Origin: Prolixibacteraceae bacterium
GTDB taxonomy: Bacteria > Bacteroidota > Bacteroidia > Bacteroidales > Prolixibacteraceae
Assembly (NCBI GenBank): GCA_003516705.1
Contig: DPCJ01000170.1
Location: forward strand, 1,088-19,033
Length of the DNA stretch: 17,946 nt
Reading direction: 5' to 3'
Within the stretch, counting starts at the first letter, position 1, and each line of letters starts with the position of its first letter. Both the position numbers and the translations under genes were made by a program. The notes under the pieces were generated by a model. It saw only the letters and a list, made by a program, of their open reading frames with translations. It was not told where the DNA came from and made no database searches. Of the stretch, positions 7,121 through 14,897 are shown in pieces.

Positions 7121-7166
7121 ATATGCCAAGCCTTCAATAAAAAAGGGCAATTCAAATAAAAAAAGC

Positions 7167-9620
7167 ATGGAAAATTTTAAAAACAAGGCGAAACAACATA
7201 TTTTCAGTTTTGGGTCGATGAACAACGAAAACGATTTTGTCCCCATCATTGCCGACGGCGACGACAATGACTTGAAAAACACTGATGTACCCGATGTACT
7301 GCCAATTTTACCGCTTCGTAACACAGTGCTTTTCCCCGGTGTTGTTTTACCAATTACCGTTGGGCGCGAAGCTTCGCTGCAACTCATTCGCGATGTAAAC
7401 CGCGGAAGTAAACTGCTGGGTACTGTTGCACAAAAAGATTACACTATCGACAATCCTAAACCGGCTGACATTTACGACATCGGAGTTGTAGCCGAGATTT
7501 TGAAAGTGCTTGAAATGCCCGACGGTTCCACCTCAGTAATTATCCAGGGAAAACGCCGTTACAAGATTGCCGAATTTGTTACTGAAGTCCCATATTTTAA
7601 AGCCCGTGTTGAACCTTTAAACGATGTGCTCCCCCGCAACGACAACGAGTTTAACGCCATTGTAGGTTCGCTGAAAGACCTTTCCATAAAAATTGCACAG
7701 TTCTCGGCAAACGTTCCGCCCGAAGCCACCTTTGCCGTAAAAAATATCGAGAATTCTACCTTTCTCATCAATTTTATCTGCTCAAACACCGACATAAAAG
7801 TGGAAGAAAAGCAGAAACTCCTTGAAATTGAAAGCCTCAAGGAGCGCGGAATTCAGGCCATCAGTTTTTTGGTGCGCGAGGTTCAGATGCTCGAACTGAA
7901 ACACGACATCCAGAAAAAGGTAAAAACCGACATGGACCGCCAGCAACGCGAGTTTATGCTGAACATGCAAATGAAAACCATTCAGGATGAATTGGGTGGC
8001 AACCCTGTTGAACAGGAAATTAAAGCGCTGAAAGAAAGGGCAAAATCAAAAAAATGGAGCGAAGAGGTCGCAAAATTCTTTAAGAAAGAAGTTGAAAAAC
8101 TGGGTCGTCTGAATCCCGCTGCCGGCGAATATTCTGTGCAGTTTACGTTTTGCCAGACCCTGCTTGACCTTCCGTGGAACGAATACACCACCGACAATTT
8201 TGATATGCAAAATGCCTCGAAAGTGCTTGATGAAGATCACTTTGGACTTGAAAAAGTAAAAGAACGTATTCTTGAACACCTTGCCGTGCTGAAGTTAAAA
8301 AACGATATGAAGGCGCCAATTTTATGTTTGTATGGTCCTCCCGGGGTGGGGAAAACCTCGCTGGGAAAATCGGTTGCCAGGGCGCTTGGCCGCAGTTATG
8401 TAAGGGTAAGCCTGGGTGGGTTAAACGACGAATCGGAGATTCGCGGCCACAGAAAAACATACATTGGCGCAATGCCCGGACGTATTATTCAGAATATTAA
8501 AAAGGCAAAATCGTCGAATCCGGTATTTATTTTAGACGAAATCGACAAGGTCTCGAAGCATTTTCATGGCGACCCCGCGTCGGCATTGCTTGAAGTACTC
8601 GACCCGGAACAAAACTCCGAATTCCACGACAATTACGTGGAAGTTGATTATGACCTTTCGAAAGTAATGTTTATTGCCACTGCCAACACACTGAGTACGA
8701 TTGCCCCACCGTTACGCGACAGGCTCGAACTGATTGAAGTAAGTGGTTACCTTGTGGAAGAAAAAATTGAGATTGCAAAACGGCATCTCATCCCAAAACA
8801 ACTTGAAAACCACGGACTGACGAAAAATGACATCTCCTTTTCGAAAGAAGTAATTGAACTGATTGTTGACGGATATACCCGCGAATCGGGGGTGCGCGAG
8901 CTTGATAAAAAAATTGCCAAGGTAATTCGCCGGATTGCTAAAAAGATAGCATTTGGCGATTCGTACAACAAGAAACTCACAAAAGCCGATATCCGTGAAT
9001 ACCTGGGTGTTATTGAATATTCAAAAGAAAAATACCAGGGCAACGATTTTGCCGGCGTTGTCACAGGCCTGGCCTGGACTGCCGTTGGCGGCGAAATTCT
9101 TTTTGTGGAAACAAGTCTGAGTAAGGGAAAAGGTTCGCTTACACTCACCGGTAATCTGGGCGATGTAATGAAAGAATCGGCTATGCTCGCATTGGAATAC
9201 CTGAAATCTCATGCCTCAGAATTAGATATCGACCCTGAAGTTTTTGCCAACTGGAATGTGCATGTTCACGTTCCTGAAGGCGCAATTCCAAAAGATGGCC
9301 CATCGGCCGGTGTTACAATGGTAACTTCAATGGCTTCGGCCTTCACGCAGCGAAAAGTAAAAAAGAACCTCGCCATGACAGGTGAAATAACACTTCGCGG
9401 GAAAGTGATGCCTGTGGGTGGAATTAAAGAAAAAATACTTGCTGCAAAACGGGCCGGTATTACCGAAATCATTCTTTCAGAAGATAACAAAAAGCACCTT
9501 GAGGAAATCAGGGAGGAATATCTCACCGGTATTCAGTTTCATTTTGTTAAAACTGTAATGGATGTGTTAAATATTGCTTTACTGAAAACCAAAGTGGACA
9601 AACCTTTGAAGTTGGTTTAA
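7167..9620 (+). CDS. lon: ATP-dependent endopeptidase La (Lon protease)
   Basis: Lon degrades misfolded and regulatory proteins in the cytosol. Counting from the ATG at 7167 it is 817 residues, usual for LonA. The N-terminal substrate-binding domain starts at LPILPLRNTVLFPGVVLPI (about 45-63). A helical region with MNMQMKTIQDELG (about 266-278) follows. The AAA+ module has Walker A GPPGVGKTS (390-398) and Walker B FILDEIDK (454-461). The protease domain has the catalytic serine in DGPSAGV (S713) and lysine in GGIKEK (K756); the 43-residue separation equals that of S679/K722 in E. coli. I prefer this ATG because the longer reading begins at a TTG inside the sigma-54 -24 element, upstream of the expected transcription start. 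It lies alone between the rpmE2 terminator and the TPR gene. Confidence 0.97.
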   Translation: MENFKNKAKQHIFSFGSMNNENDFVPIIADGDDNDLKNTDVPDVLPILPLRNTVLFPGVVLPITVGREASLQLIRDVNRGSKLLGTVAQKDYTIDNPKPADIYDIGVVAEILKVLEMPDGSTSVIIQGKRRYKIAEFVTEVPYFKARVEPLNDVLPRNDNEFNAIVGSLKDLSIKIAQFSANVPPEATFAVKNIENSTFLINFICSNTDIKVEEKQKLLEIESLKERGIQAISFLVREVQMLELKHDIQKKVKTDMDRQQREFMLNMQMKTIQDELGGNPVEQEIKALKERAKSKKWSEEVAKFFKKEVEKLGRLNPAAGEYSVQFTFCQTLLDLPWNEYTTDNFDMQNASKVLDEDHFGLEKVKERILEHLAVLKLKNDMKAPILCLYGPPGVGKTSLGKSVARALGRSYVRVSLGGLNDESEIRGHRKTYIGAMPGRIIQNIKKAKSSNPVFILDEIDKVSKHFHGDPASALLEVLDPEQNSEFHDNYVEVDYDLSKVMFIATANTLSTIAPPLRDRLELIEVSGYLVEEKIEIAKRHLIPKQLENHGLTKNDISFSKEVIELIVDGYTRESGVRELDKKIAKVIRRIAKKIAFGDSYNKKLTKADIREYLGVIEYSKEKYQGNDFAGVVTGLAWTAVGGEILFVETSLSKGKGSLTLTGNLGDVMKESAMLALEYLKSHASELDIDPEVFANWNVHVHVPEGAIPKDGPSAGVTMVTSMASAFTQRKVKKNLAMTGEITLRGKVMPVGGIKEKILAAKRAGITEIILSEDNKKHLEEIREEYLTGIQFHFVKTVMDVLNIALLKTKVDKPLKLV

Positions 9621-9637
9621 TTTTTGTTGTAGTTTTG
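9605..9637 (+). promoter_or_regulatory. Candidate promoter of the TPR gene
   Basis: TAGTTTTG (9630-9637) matches TAnnTTTG at every position. TTTG at 9605-9608, inside the end of lon, is 21 bases upstream, slightly more than the usual 19. The leader would be about 40 bases. Readthrough from lon is also possible, because no lon terminator is seen. Confidence 0.38.
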
Positions 9638-9682
9638 ACACTTATAAAAATATTTTAAACCAAAACAATCTTGATATAAGCT

Positions 9683-10195
9683 ATGAAACACCTGACAATA
9701 ATTTTGACCTTCCTGTTTGCAGGGTTCGCTGCATATTCGCAAAATGCCAAAGAGTTTTATAACAATGGAAATACAAAACTCGACAAAGGGCAGTACAAAG
9801 AAGCAATAAAAGATTACGACCAGGCCATTAATCTCGACAAAGCATTTGCTGCTGCGTACTACAACAGGGCGGTGGCAAAAAACAGCCTGAAGGATTATAA
9901 TGGCGCTATTGAGGATTACACAAAAACCCTTGAGTTTGATCCTGAAAATGTCAGAGCATATAACAATCGTGGGCTTATTAAAAAATCGATGAAAGATTAT
10001 GACGGAGCCTACGACGACTATTCAAAAGCAATTGAATTGAAACCCGATTTTGCCTCAGCCTATTTCAATCGCGGAAATATTAAAGTGCTTATTGAAAAAC
10101 CACATGAAGGGTGCGAAGACTTTAACAAAGCACTGAATCTTGGGATGAACAAAGCGCTGGAGTACGTTTCTAAATATTGTAAATCGAAAGAATAA
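9683..10195 (+). CDS. Exported tetratricopeptide-repeat protein
   Basis: A 170-residue protein with an N-terminal signal peptide (MKHLTIILTFLFAGFAAYSQ, cleavage probably after the Q or just before it). Four TPR units of about 34 residues follow (22-55, 56-89, 90-123, 124-157). Each has the expected pattern of small and aromatic residues, such as YYNRAVAKNSLKDYNGAIEDYTKTLEFDP. The last unit, GCEDFNKALNLG, has the sel1-like ending frequent in Bacteroidota. It is probably periplasmic and acts as a protein-binding scaffold; the partner is unknown. It is convergent with the terC-like gene, only 20 bases away. A weak seven-pair hairpin (10199-10205 with 10214-10220) lies between the two stops. Confidence 0.88.
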   Translation: MKHLTIILTFLFAGFAAYSQNAKEFYNNGNTKLDKGQYKEAIKDYDQAINLDKAFAAAYYNRAVAKNSLKDYNGAIEDYTKTLEFDPENVRAYNNRGLIKKSMKDYDGAYDDYSKAIELKPDFASAYFNRGNIKVLIEKPHEGCEDFNKALNLGMNKALEYVSKYCKSKE

Positions 10196-10215
10196 ACTAC
10201 TAAAAGCCGGAATTT

Positions 10216-10929
10216 TTAGTGGGTCGCTGACTTTTTTCGCAGTCTCATGTTAATCATTTCAACCATTACCGAGAAGAACAGCGCAAAATAAATGTAGCCT
10301 TTTGGTATTTCGAAATGGAAACCATCCAGAATCAGCATAAACCCGATTAGTATTAAAAACGATAAGGCAAGTACCTGTAATGTAGGATGTTTACTGATAA
10401 ACCGGCTTATAATTTCAACAAAATAAATCATTACAATCATTGAAATAATAATGGCAGTAATCATTATCGGTAGTTGATTTGAAAGCCCGACTGCCGTTAA
10501 AATTGAATCGAACGAAAACACAATATCGAGCAATAAAATTTGCATAATTACCTGGGTAAATGATAGTTTTTTCTTAGAAACTTCGTGTTCGTGTCCGCCT
10601 TCAACTTTACCATGGATTTCAGAAACACTTTTGGCAAGCAAAAATGTTCCTCCTAAAAATAAAATCACATCGCGCACAGATACTTCCAAATTGAATACTG
10701 TAAACAACGGTTCTTTTAACTGAATTATGAACGATATAAACGAAAGCAAAATAATGCGCATTATCAAAGCCAGCATCAGACCAATTGTACGGGTGCGTTT
10801 TTGATTTTCTTTTGGTAACCGGTCGGTAATTATTGAAATAAAAATGATGTTATCAATACCCAATACAATCTCAAGCAGCGTGAGGGTTAATAAGGAAATA
10901 TACGTTTCGGGCTGAAGTAAAAATTCCAT
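10216..10929 (-). CDS. TerC family integral membrane protein
   Basis: A 237-residue protein with about seven membrane segments, of the TerC family (PF03741). Members act in tellurite resistance or manganese export, or load metal onto exported enzymes. Characteristic acidic motifs within helices are present: TLLEIVLGIDNIIF (E20, D26), LLDIVFSFDSILTAVGL (D135, D141) and LILDGFHFEIPKGYIYFALFFS (D202). A hydrophilic His/Glu-rich loop (GKVEGGHEHEVSKKK, about 107-121) may bind metal. The substrate is not determined; manganese is the usual guess. The ATG at 10929 begins MEFLLQPETY, as in many relatives. It is divergent from the Ppx/GppA gene, with 113 bases between. I see no yybP-ykoY-like riboswitch in that gap. 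Confidence 0.9.
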   Translation of the reverse strand: MEFLLQPETYISLLTLTLLEIVLGIDNIIFISIITDRLPKENQKRTRTIGLMLALIMRIILLSFISFIIQLKEPLFTVFNLEVSVRDVILFLGGTFLLAKSVSEIHGKVEGGHEHEVSKKKLSFTQVIMQILLLDIVFSFDSILTAVGLSNQLPIMITAIIISMIVMIYFVEIISRFISKHPTLQVLALSFLILIGFMLILDGFHFEIPKGYIYFALFFSVMVEMINMRLRKKSATH

Positions 10930-11042
10930 AATATTCAGTTTTATGGTTCAAAATAAATGAAAATTGCCGGATGCAAAATATTTTTTGTTTGTTTTTAAAA
11001 ACAACTTATTTTTAAGTAAACTTATTCTCGAAGCCGAACCTG

Positions 11043-11954
11043 ATGAGAGCTGCAATTATCGACCTGGGAACCAATACCTGTAACCTGTTAATCGCCGAAA
11101 GCAGCGGTGACGAATACAACATTCTGCATCAAAGCAAACATCTGGTAAGGCTGGGCGACAATAAAATCAGGGAAAGCGAAATCAGCAGCGAGGCCACGCA
11201 ACGAACCATCAACGCATTTCAACACCATAAACAAATTATCGACAGGTTTCAACCCGAAATCATCAGGGTGGTGGCAACTTCAGCGGTGCGAACAGCCGCA
11301 AACAAGATTGAATTTCTTGAATTGCTTGGCGAATCGACGGGCTGGCTGGTAAAAGTAATTACGGGTGAAAAAGAAGCCGAGCTTATTTTTAAAGGTGTAA
11401 TGCTCGCCTTTCGGGAGTTAAAACAACCTTCTCTGATACTCGATATCGGAGGCGGAAGCAACGAACTGATTATTGCGGCAGGCACGGAAACTATCTGGAA
11501 AGAAAGTCAACCCACAGGAATGGCGAGGATTATCAACCAGTTCAAACTTTCCAATCCCATTTCAAAAGAGGAAATTATCACGCTTCAAAATCATTTCAGC
11601 AAATTTCACCAGGCAGCAATCGAAAATTGCAGGATGAAAAACGTTCAAACCCTTGTCGGATGTTCAGGCGCTTTCGATACCATTGCCGATATGATTGACG
11701 AGGTAAACCCTGGTGAGAAAACAAGGAAAACACAGGAAATTACAATGGATTCGTTTTACAATGTTTACAATACTTTGCTGAAATCGACCCGGGAAGAAAG
11801 GCTGGTGATGAAAGGGATGGATTTTGTTAGGGTTGATTTGATTGTTCCGGCTGTAATTCTAATCGAACACCTGATATCGCAAACAGGAATCACCCAAATT
11901 ATTCAAACTGATTTTGCACTGCGCGAAGGAGTGTTTTATGATTTAATACAGTGA
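11043..11954 (+). CDS. Ppx/GppA family exopolyphosphatase/phosphatase
   Basis: A 303-residue cytosolic enzyme of the ASKHA fold that hydrolyses polyphosphate or pppGpp. It shows the phosphate-1 motif AIIDLGTNTCNLLIAE (4-19) and ATSAVRTAANK (78-88). The motif TGEKEAELIF contains the likely catalytic glutamate (E111). The phosphate-2 motif LILDIGGGSNEL (131-142) and the C-terminal TDFALREGVFYDL follow. It lacks the extra C-terminal helical (HD-like) domain of the 500-residue enterobacterial PPX, matching the short two-domain form common in Bacteroidota. Whether it prefers polyphosphate or pppGpp cannot be decided from sequence. Its stop is three bases from the stop of the convergent heme O synthase gene. 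Confidence 0.92.
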   Translation: MRAAIIDLGTNTCNLLIAESSGDEYNILHQSKHLVRLGDNKIRESEISSEATQRTINAFQHHKQIIDRFQPEIIRVVATSAVRTAANKIEFLELLGESTGWLVKVITGEKEAELIFKGVMLAFRELKQPSLILDIGGGSNELIIAAGTETIWKESQPTGMARIINQFKLSNPISKEEIITLQNHFSKFHQAAIENCRMKNVQTLVGCSGAFDTIADMIDEVNPGEKTRKTQEITMDSFYNVYNTLLKSTREERLVMKGMDFVRVDLIVPAVILIEHLISQTGITQIIQTDFALREGVFYDLIQ

Positions 11955-11971
11955 CAACTACATTGTTACTG
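11949..11971. terminator. Hairpin spanning both stop codons of convergent genes
   Basis: CAGTGACAA (11949-11957) and TTGTTACTG (11963-11971) form a nine-pair stem with one U-G or A-C position, depending on strand, and loop CTACA. It contains the ppx stop (11952-11954), and its loop contains the heme O synthase stop (11958-11960). There is no T-run, so it may stop transcription poorly. Confidence 0.3.
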
Positions 11972-12839
11972 GAGTCTGCGCAACCCGCAACAGTGAATCA
12001 GCAATCAGCAAAAACATCATCAGTAAATAAAGAAAGTTCAGTTTGAAAAAGGCCGGTCTTACTTTAAATTCTTTGCGAAACAAAACCGATGCTGAAAGTG
12101 ATGTTAGCAGATAAAAGATATAAATCAAGAGTAAAAACAAGACAACCGGATTTTTAATGACGAAAAAAATGACGAGTAAGGCCGAAGCAACAGTGGTTAA
12201 AATCCAGGTAAAAGTGATGCGTTTGATTTGTCCTTCGTTAAAAACCTGGTTCAGACTGGGTAATCCGGCCATTTTGTACTGGTCGCCAAACATGAGTAGT
12301 AACAGCCAGAAATGAGGAATTTGCCCGATAAAAAAGAACAGCGCCACCAGTAAAATATTTTCAGCAAAGATGCTTCCTCCGGCTCCTGCCCAGCCAATAA
12401 ACGGAGGCAGTGCACCTACCAAAGACCCTGGAACAACAGCAAAAGCAGTTACCTTTTTCAGTGGGGTATAAACCAGATTGTACGAAAAAAGTGTGGCCCA
12501 ACTTAATAATGTTGCCACTGCCGGATTTGTTAAAATTAAAACAGTTGAGCCGGTTATTGCAAAAGCAACAGCTACCGCCAATGCTCCGCTCCTGCTTATT
12601 TTTCCTGAAGGAATCGGCCGGTTCTTCGTGCGTGGCATTTGCGCATCGATGGCGCTTTCCTGCCAATGATTTAGTGCTCCCGAACTGCACGACATCAGAA
12701 ATACACCAAAGGTAAGCCACCAACCTTGTGTGTCGGGCGAGCCGGTAAAAAGAACATAACCTGTAAGTGCCGATAAAGCCACTGGCAATGAAATCCGCGC
12801 TTTCCCGAGTTCAAGTATTATTTTCAGTTTTTCTTTCAC
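11958..12839 (-). CDS. ctaB: Protoheme IX farnesyltransferase (heme O synthase)
   Basis: A 293-residue polytopic UbiA-superfamily prenyltransferase that adds a farnesyl group to heme B, giving heme O, the precursor of the heme A used by this oxidase. The active-site region is NHWQESAIDAQMPRTKNRPIPSGKIS (57-82), with the usual MxRTxxRP tail. The usual DRDID is replaced by ESAID, leaving D65 and E61 as the acidic residues. The second motif area contains YTPLKKVTAFAVVPGSLVGALPPFIGW (about 124-150), and GDQYKMAGLPSLNQVF matches the family's DYKRAGIPML region. About eight membrane helices are present. It is the last gene of the oxidase operon, 172 bases after coxII. No heme A synthase is in the window. 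Confidence 0.93.
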   Translation of the reverse strand: MKEKLKIILELGKARISLPVALSALTGYVLFTGSPDTQGWWLTFGVFLMSCSSGALNHWQESAIDAQMPRTKNRPIPSGKISRSGALAVAVAFAITGSTVLILTNPAVATLLSWATLFSYNLVYTPLKKVTAFAVVPGSLVGALPPFIGWAGAGGSIFAENILLVALFFFIGQIPHFWLLLLMFGDQYKMAGLPSLNQVFNEGQIKRITFTWILTTVASALLVIFFVIKNPVVLFLLLIYIFYLLTSLSASVLFRKEFKVRPAFFKLNFLYLLMMFLLIADSLLRVAQTPVTM

Positions 12840-12962
12840 TTTTCTTTTTTCCTTCCGGGTTATTCAACCAAATTCTCTACACCAGTGCCTTGAACAGCGG
12901 GGAAGGGATTTTGATAATTTTTCCCTGCCATAATCAAACCCCTACCGGGTTTTACCTCTTAT

Positions 12963-13011
12963 GACTTCTAACTTCTTCCTTTTTCTCCCGTCTCCCGACT
13001 TCCGTCTTCTT
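12963..13011. repeat. Degenerate heptamer-like tandem repeat, one strand all purine-rich
   Basis: Just after the coxII stop codon, the plus strand reads as about seven loosely repeated 6-7 base units: GACTTCT, AACTTCT, TCCTTTT, TCTCCC, GTCTCCC, GACTTCC, GTCTTCT. The minus (transcribed) strand is therefore purine-rich, of the type GGAAGTC/GGGAGAC. The unit is imperfect and the array only about 49 bases. It lies in the 172-base gap between coxII and heme O synthase. Confidence 0.4.
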
Positions 13012-13962
13012 CTACTTCACCGTTTTCAGGTATTCAATTATTTCGGCAATATCCTCGTCTTTCAGTTGTCCCTGGTACGAAACCATCAAGCCTTTCATAA
13101 ACCCGTCAACCAAATCAGCATTGGGGTCGTAAATCGATTTTTTGATGTAATCTTCATCAACTGTTATGGTTCGCTTTTGCCCGTCTGTTATTACTGAGAC
13201 TTCATGCCCCCAGATTCCTTTAAAACTCGGGCCGACCAACTTTGTACCATCAACTGTGTGACAAGCAAAGCAACCAATATTTTGCATGATTTTTTTGCCG
13301 GCAGCTCCCGGAGCTTCCATTGCAGCAACTTCAGCAGCCAGCTGTGTAGTGTCGGTCATCCACTTTTCAAACTCGGCAGCTTCCATTACTTTGGCTGTTG
13401 AATACATGTATGAATGCGACAATCCGCAATATTCCGTACAGAAAATTTCGTAATTGCCCACTCGTTGCGGTTCGAACCACATAAAATTGTCTTTTTTCCC
13501 CGGAACCATATCCTGTTTTACCCTGAATGCCGGTATGTAAAAGCTATGCAAAACGTCCATCGCTTTCAGGTTCAGTTTTACCGCCTGGTCTTTAGGCAAA
13601 TAAAGTGTATCGGTACGACGGCCATTGGCATATTCGTAATTAAAGTTCCACATACGGCCATAAACCGTTATTTCCATGGCATCTTTAGGAGCTTTTGTCA
13701 TTGGTTTCCAACCGGCCCAACCATAATAAAACATTACCATCGTAAGTAAAAACGGAACCACTGTCCAGATAATTTCAAGAGAGGTACTGCCATGAATCTG
13801 AGTAGCTACGGGGTTTCTTTTCCGGTTGTACCGATATAAAAACCATATCATAACCACGGTTAAACCAATCAGAAACAAAAATGAGATTCCAAGAATGACA
13901 AGGAAAGCCTGATCGACTCCTTTTACAAAGTTGGATGCCTGTGTTATTTCCGGACTGTACAT
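13012..13962 (-). CDS. ctaC: Cytochrome c oxidase subunit II with fused cytochrome c domain (caa3 type)
   Basis: A 316-residue subunit that receives electrons through its own heme c and the binuclear CuA centre. Two membrane helices (about 18-44 and 63-82) form the hairpin. The CuA ligands are all visible: H139 in LHSFYIP, then C175, E177, C179, H183 and M186 in FCTEYCGLSHSYM. A C-terminal cytochrome c domain carries CFACH (231-235), and M293 in GLMVSYQG is the probable axial ligand. The fusion makes this a caa3-type oxidase, in line with an ACIII partner (actA at the left edge). There is no cleavable lipoprotein-like signal; the protein begins MYSPEITQ. It is one base downstream of the subunit IV gene. 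Confidence 0.96.
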   Translation of the reverse strand: MYSPEITQASNFVKGVDQAFLVILGISFLFLIGLTVVMIWFLYRYNRKRNPVATQIHGSTSLEIIWTVVPFLLTMVMFYYGWAGWKPMTKAPKDAMEITVYGRMWNFNYEYANGRRTDTLYLPKDQAVKLNLKAMDVLHSFYIPAFRVKQDMVPGKKDNFMWFEPQRVGNYEIFCTEYCGLSHSYMYSTAKVMEAAEFEKWMTDTTQLAAEVAAMEAPGAAGKKIMQNIGCFACHTVDGTKLVGPSFKGIWGHEVSVITDGQKRTITVDEDYIKKSIYDPNADLVDGFMKGLMVSYQGQLKDEDIAEIIEYLKTVK

Positions 13963-13963
13963 A

Positions 13964-14251
13964 TTACGTTCTGTATAAATAATCTAAAAATGTAATCACA
14001 ATCACCACAAAAAAGATGGCAAAAACAAAAGCCACCATCGCTTTTATATATGGTTTATCGTATTTCAGGTGCATAAAATAGGTGAGCACCAAAAACGATT
14101 TTATGGTGGCAAAAATTAGTGCTGCTGCTACTGTATATTTTCCAAGTTCGATACTCACAATGCCGATGGAAGCAAAAGTCAGCGCAAGCAAAGCCACCAG
14201 TACAAGGGCATAAACCCGGTAAGGAACAATATGATGTTTTTCGTTTGACAT
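13964..14251 (-). CDS. Cytochrome c oxidase subunit IV family protein
   Basis: A 95-residue membrane protein with three hydrophobic helices (about 13-33, 38-60 and 68-90). It contains the family pattern ATIKSFLVLTYFMHLKYD (48-65) of prokaryotic cytochrome c oxidase subunit IV (PF03626). It is an accessory subunit thought to stabilise the complex. It lies 11 bases after subunit III and one base before subunit II, so the genes are clearly one transcription unit. Confidence 0.9.
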   Translation of the reverse strand: MSNEKHHIVPYRVYALVLVALLALTFASIGIVSIELGKYTVAAALIFATIKSFLVLTYFMHLKYDKPYIKAMVAFVFAIFFVVIVITFLDYLYRT

Positions 14252-14262
14252 AGGTTTTAGTT

Positions 14263-14883
14263 TTAATGAATCAGGTAAAACAATGGGAAAAGAAATATCC
14301 AGATTAAATCGACAAGATGCCAGTATAATCCCGCATTTTCGAGAAGTGCTGCCCGATTTTCGTTTACCGTGCCTTTGTAAACACGGTGTGCCGCAAATAA
14401 AATAATAATCAGCCCGATGATGATGTGCAGCGCGTGAAGCCCGGTCATCACATAATACAAACCAAAAAACAGGATTTCTCCCTGGCTGAAAGCAGTTTTT
14501 AAATGTTCTGAACCCGGCCAGATACCATGTTCAATTTTAGCTCCCCATTCAAAATACTTATTTACAAGAAAAACAACACCAATAATTACGGTGATTCCTA
14601 GTAAAAAAAGTGTTAACCCTTTCTTTTTTAACTGGAGCGTTGTGGTTGAAACAGCAATTGTCATACTGCTTACAAGCAGCAAAACCGTATTGATGGCACC
14701 GATGGTTGTATTTAGTTCTTCAGCTGCCAGATGAAATGCTTCCTGGTTCATAAACCTGTAAACCGAATACACAATAAAGAGTCCGCCAAAGAGCAGCAAT
14801 TCGGTAAAAATAAACAACCACATTCCTATTTTCGAAGCTTCAGCATCGTAATGGACATGCTCGTTGTGCGCGTTTTGTTCCAT
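14263..14883 (-). CDS. ctaE: Cytochrome c oxidase subunit III
   Basis: A 206-residue subunit of the terminal oxidase with five predicted helices, the short form lacking the first two helices of mitochondrial subunit III. The signatures KIGMWLFIFTELLLFGGLF (18-36), FFGLYYVMTGLHALHIIIGL (139-158) and the final GLYWHLVDLIWIFLFPLFYLIH (185-206) are standard. The glutamate in FTELLLF lies in the position linked to the D-pathway entrance. It is 14 bases downstream of subunit I. Confidence 0.95.
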   Translation of the reverse strand: MEQNAHNEHVHYDAEASKIGMWLFIFTELLLFGGLFIVYSVYRFMNQEAFHLAAEELNTTIGAINTVLLLVSSMTIAVSTTTLQLKKKGLTLFLLGITVIIGVVFLVNKYFEWGAKIEHGIWPGSEHLKTAFSQGEILFFGLYYVMTGLHALHIIIGLIIILFAAHRVYKGTVNENRAALLENAGLYWHLVDLIWIFLFPLFYLIH

Positions 14884-14897
14884 AAATTCAGTTTTGG

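Noticed and set aside
7104..7166. Longer lon reading frame beginning at a TTG at 7104
   Set aside because: The TTG is part of the sigma-54 -24 element and lies upstream of the expected transcription start; the ATG at 7167 gives a normal Lon N terminus.
8747..9148. Minus-strand 133-codon frame inside lon
   Set aside because: It is antisense to the conserved AAA+ and protease region of Lon; the Ser/Arg-rich content is typical of a shadow frame.
10199..10220. ACTAAAA/TTTTAGT hairpin as a bidirectional terminator between the TPR and TerC genes
   Set aside because: The stem has only one G-C pair and an eight-base loop; too weak to call.
10989..11004. 16-bp palindrome TTGTTTTTAAAAACAA between the terC-like and ppx genes
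   Set aside because: It is built mostly from T and A runs in A/T-rich DNA, so chance is a sufficient explanation without conservation data.
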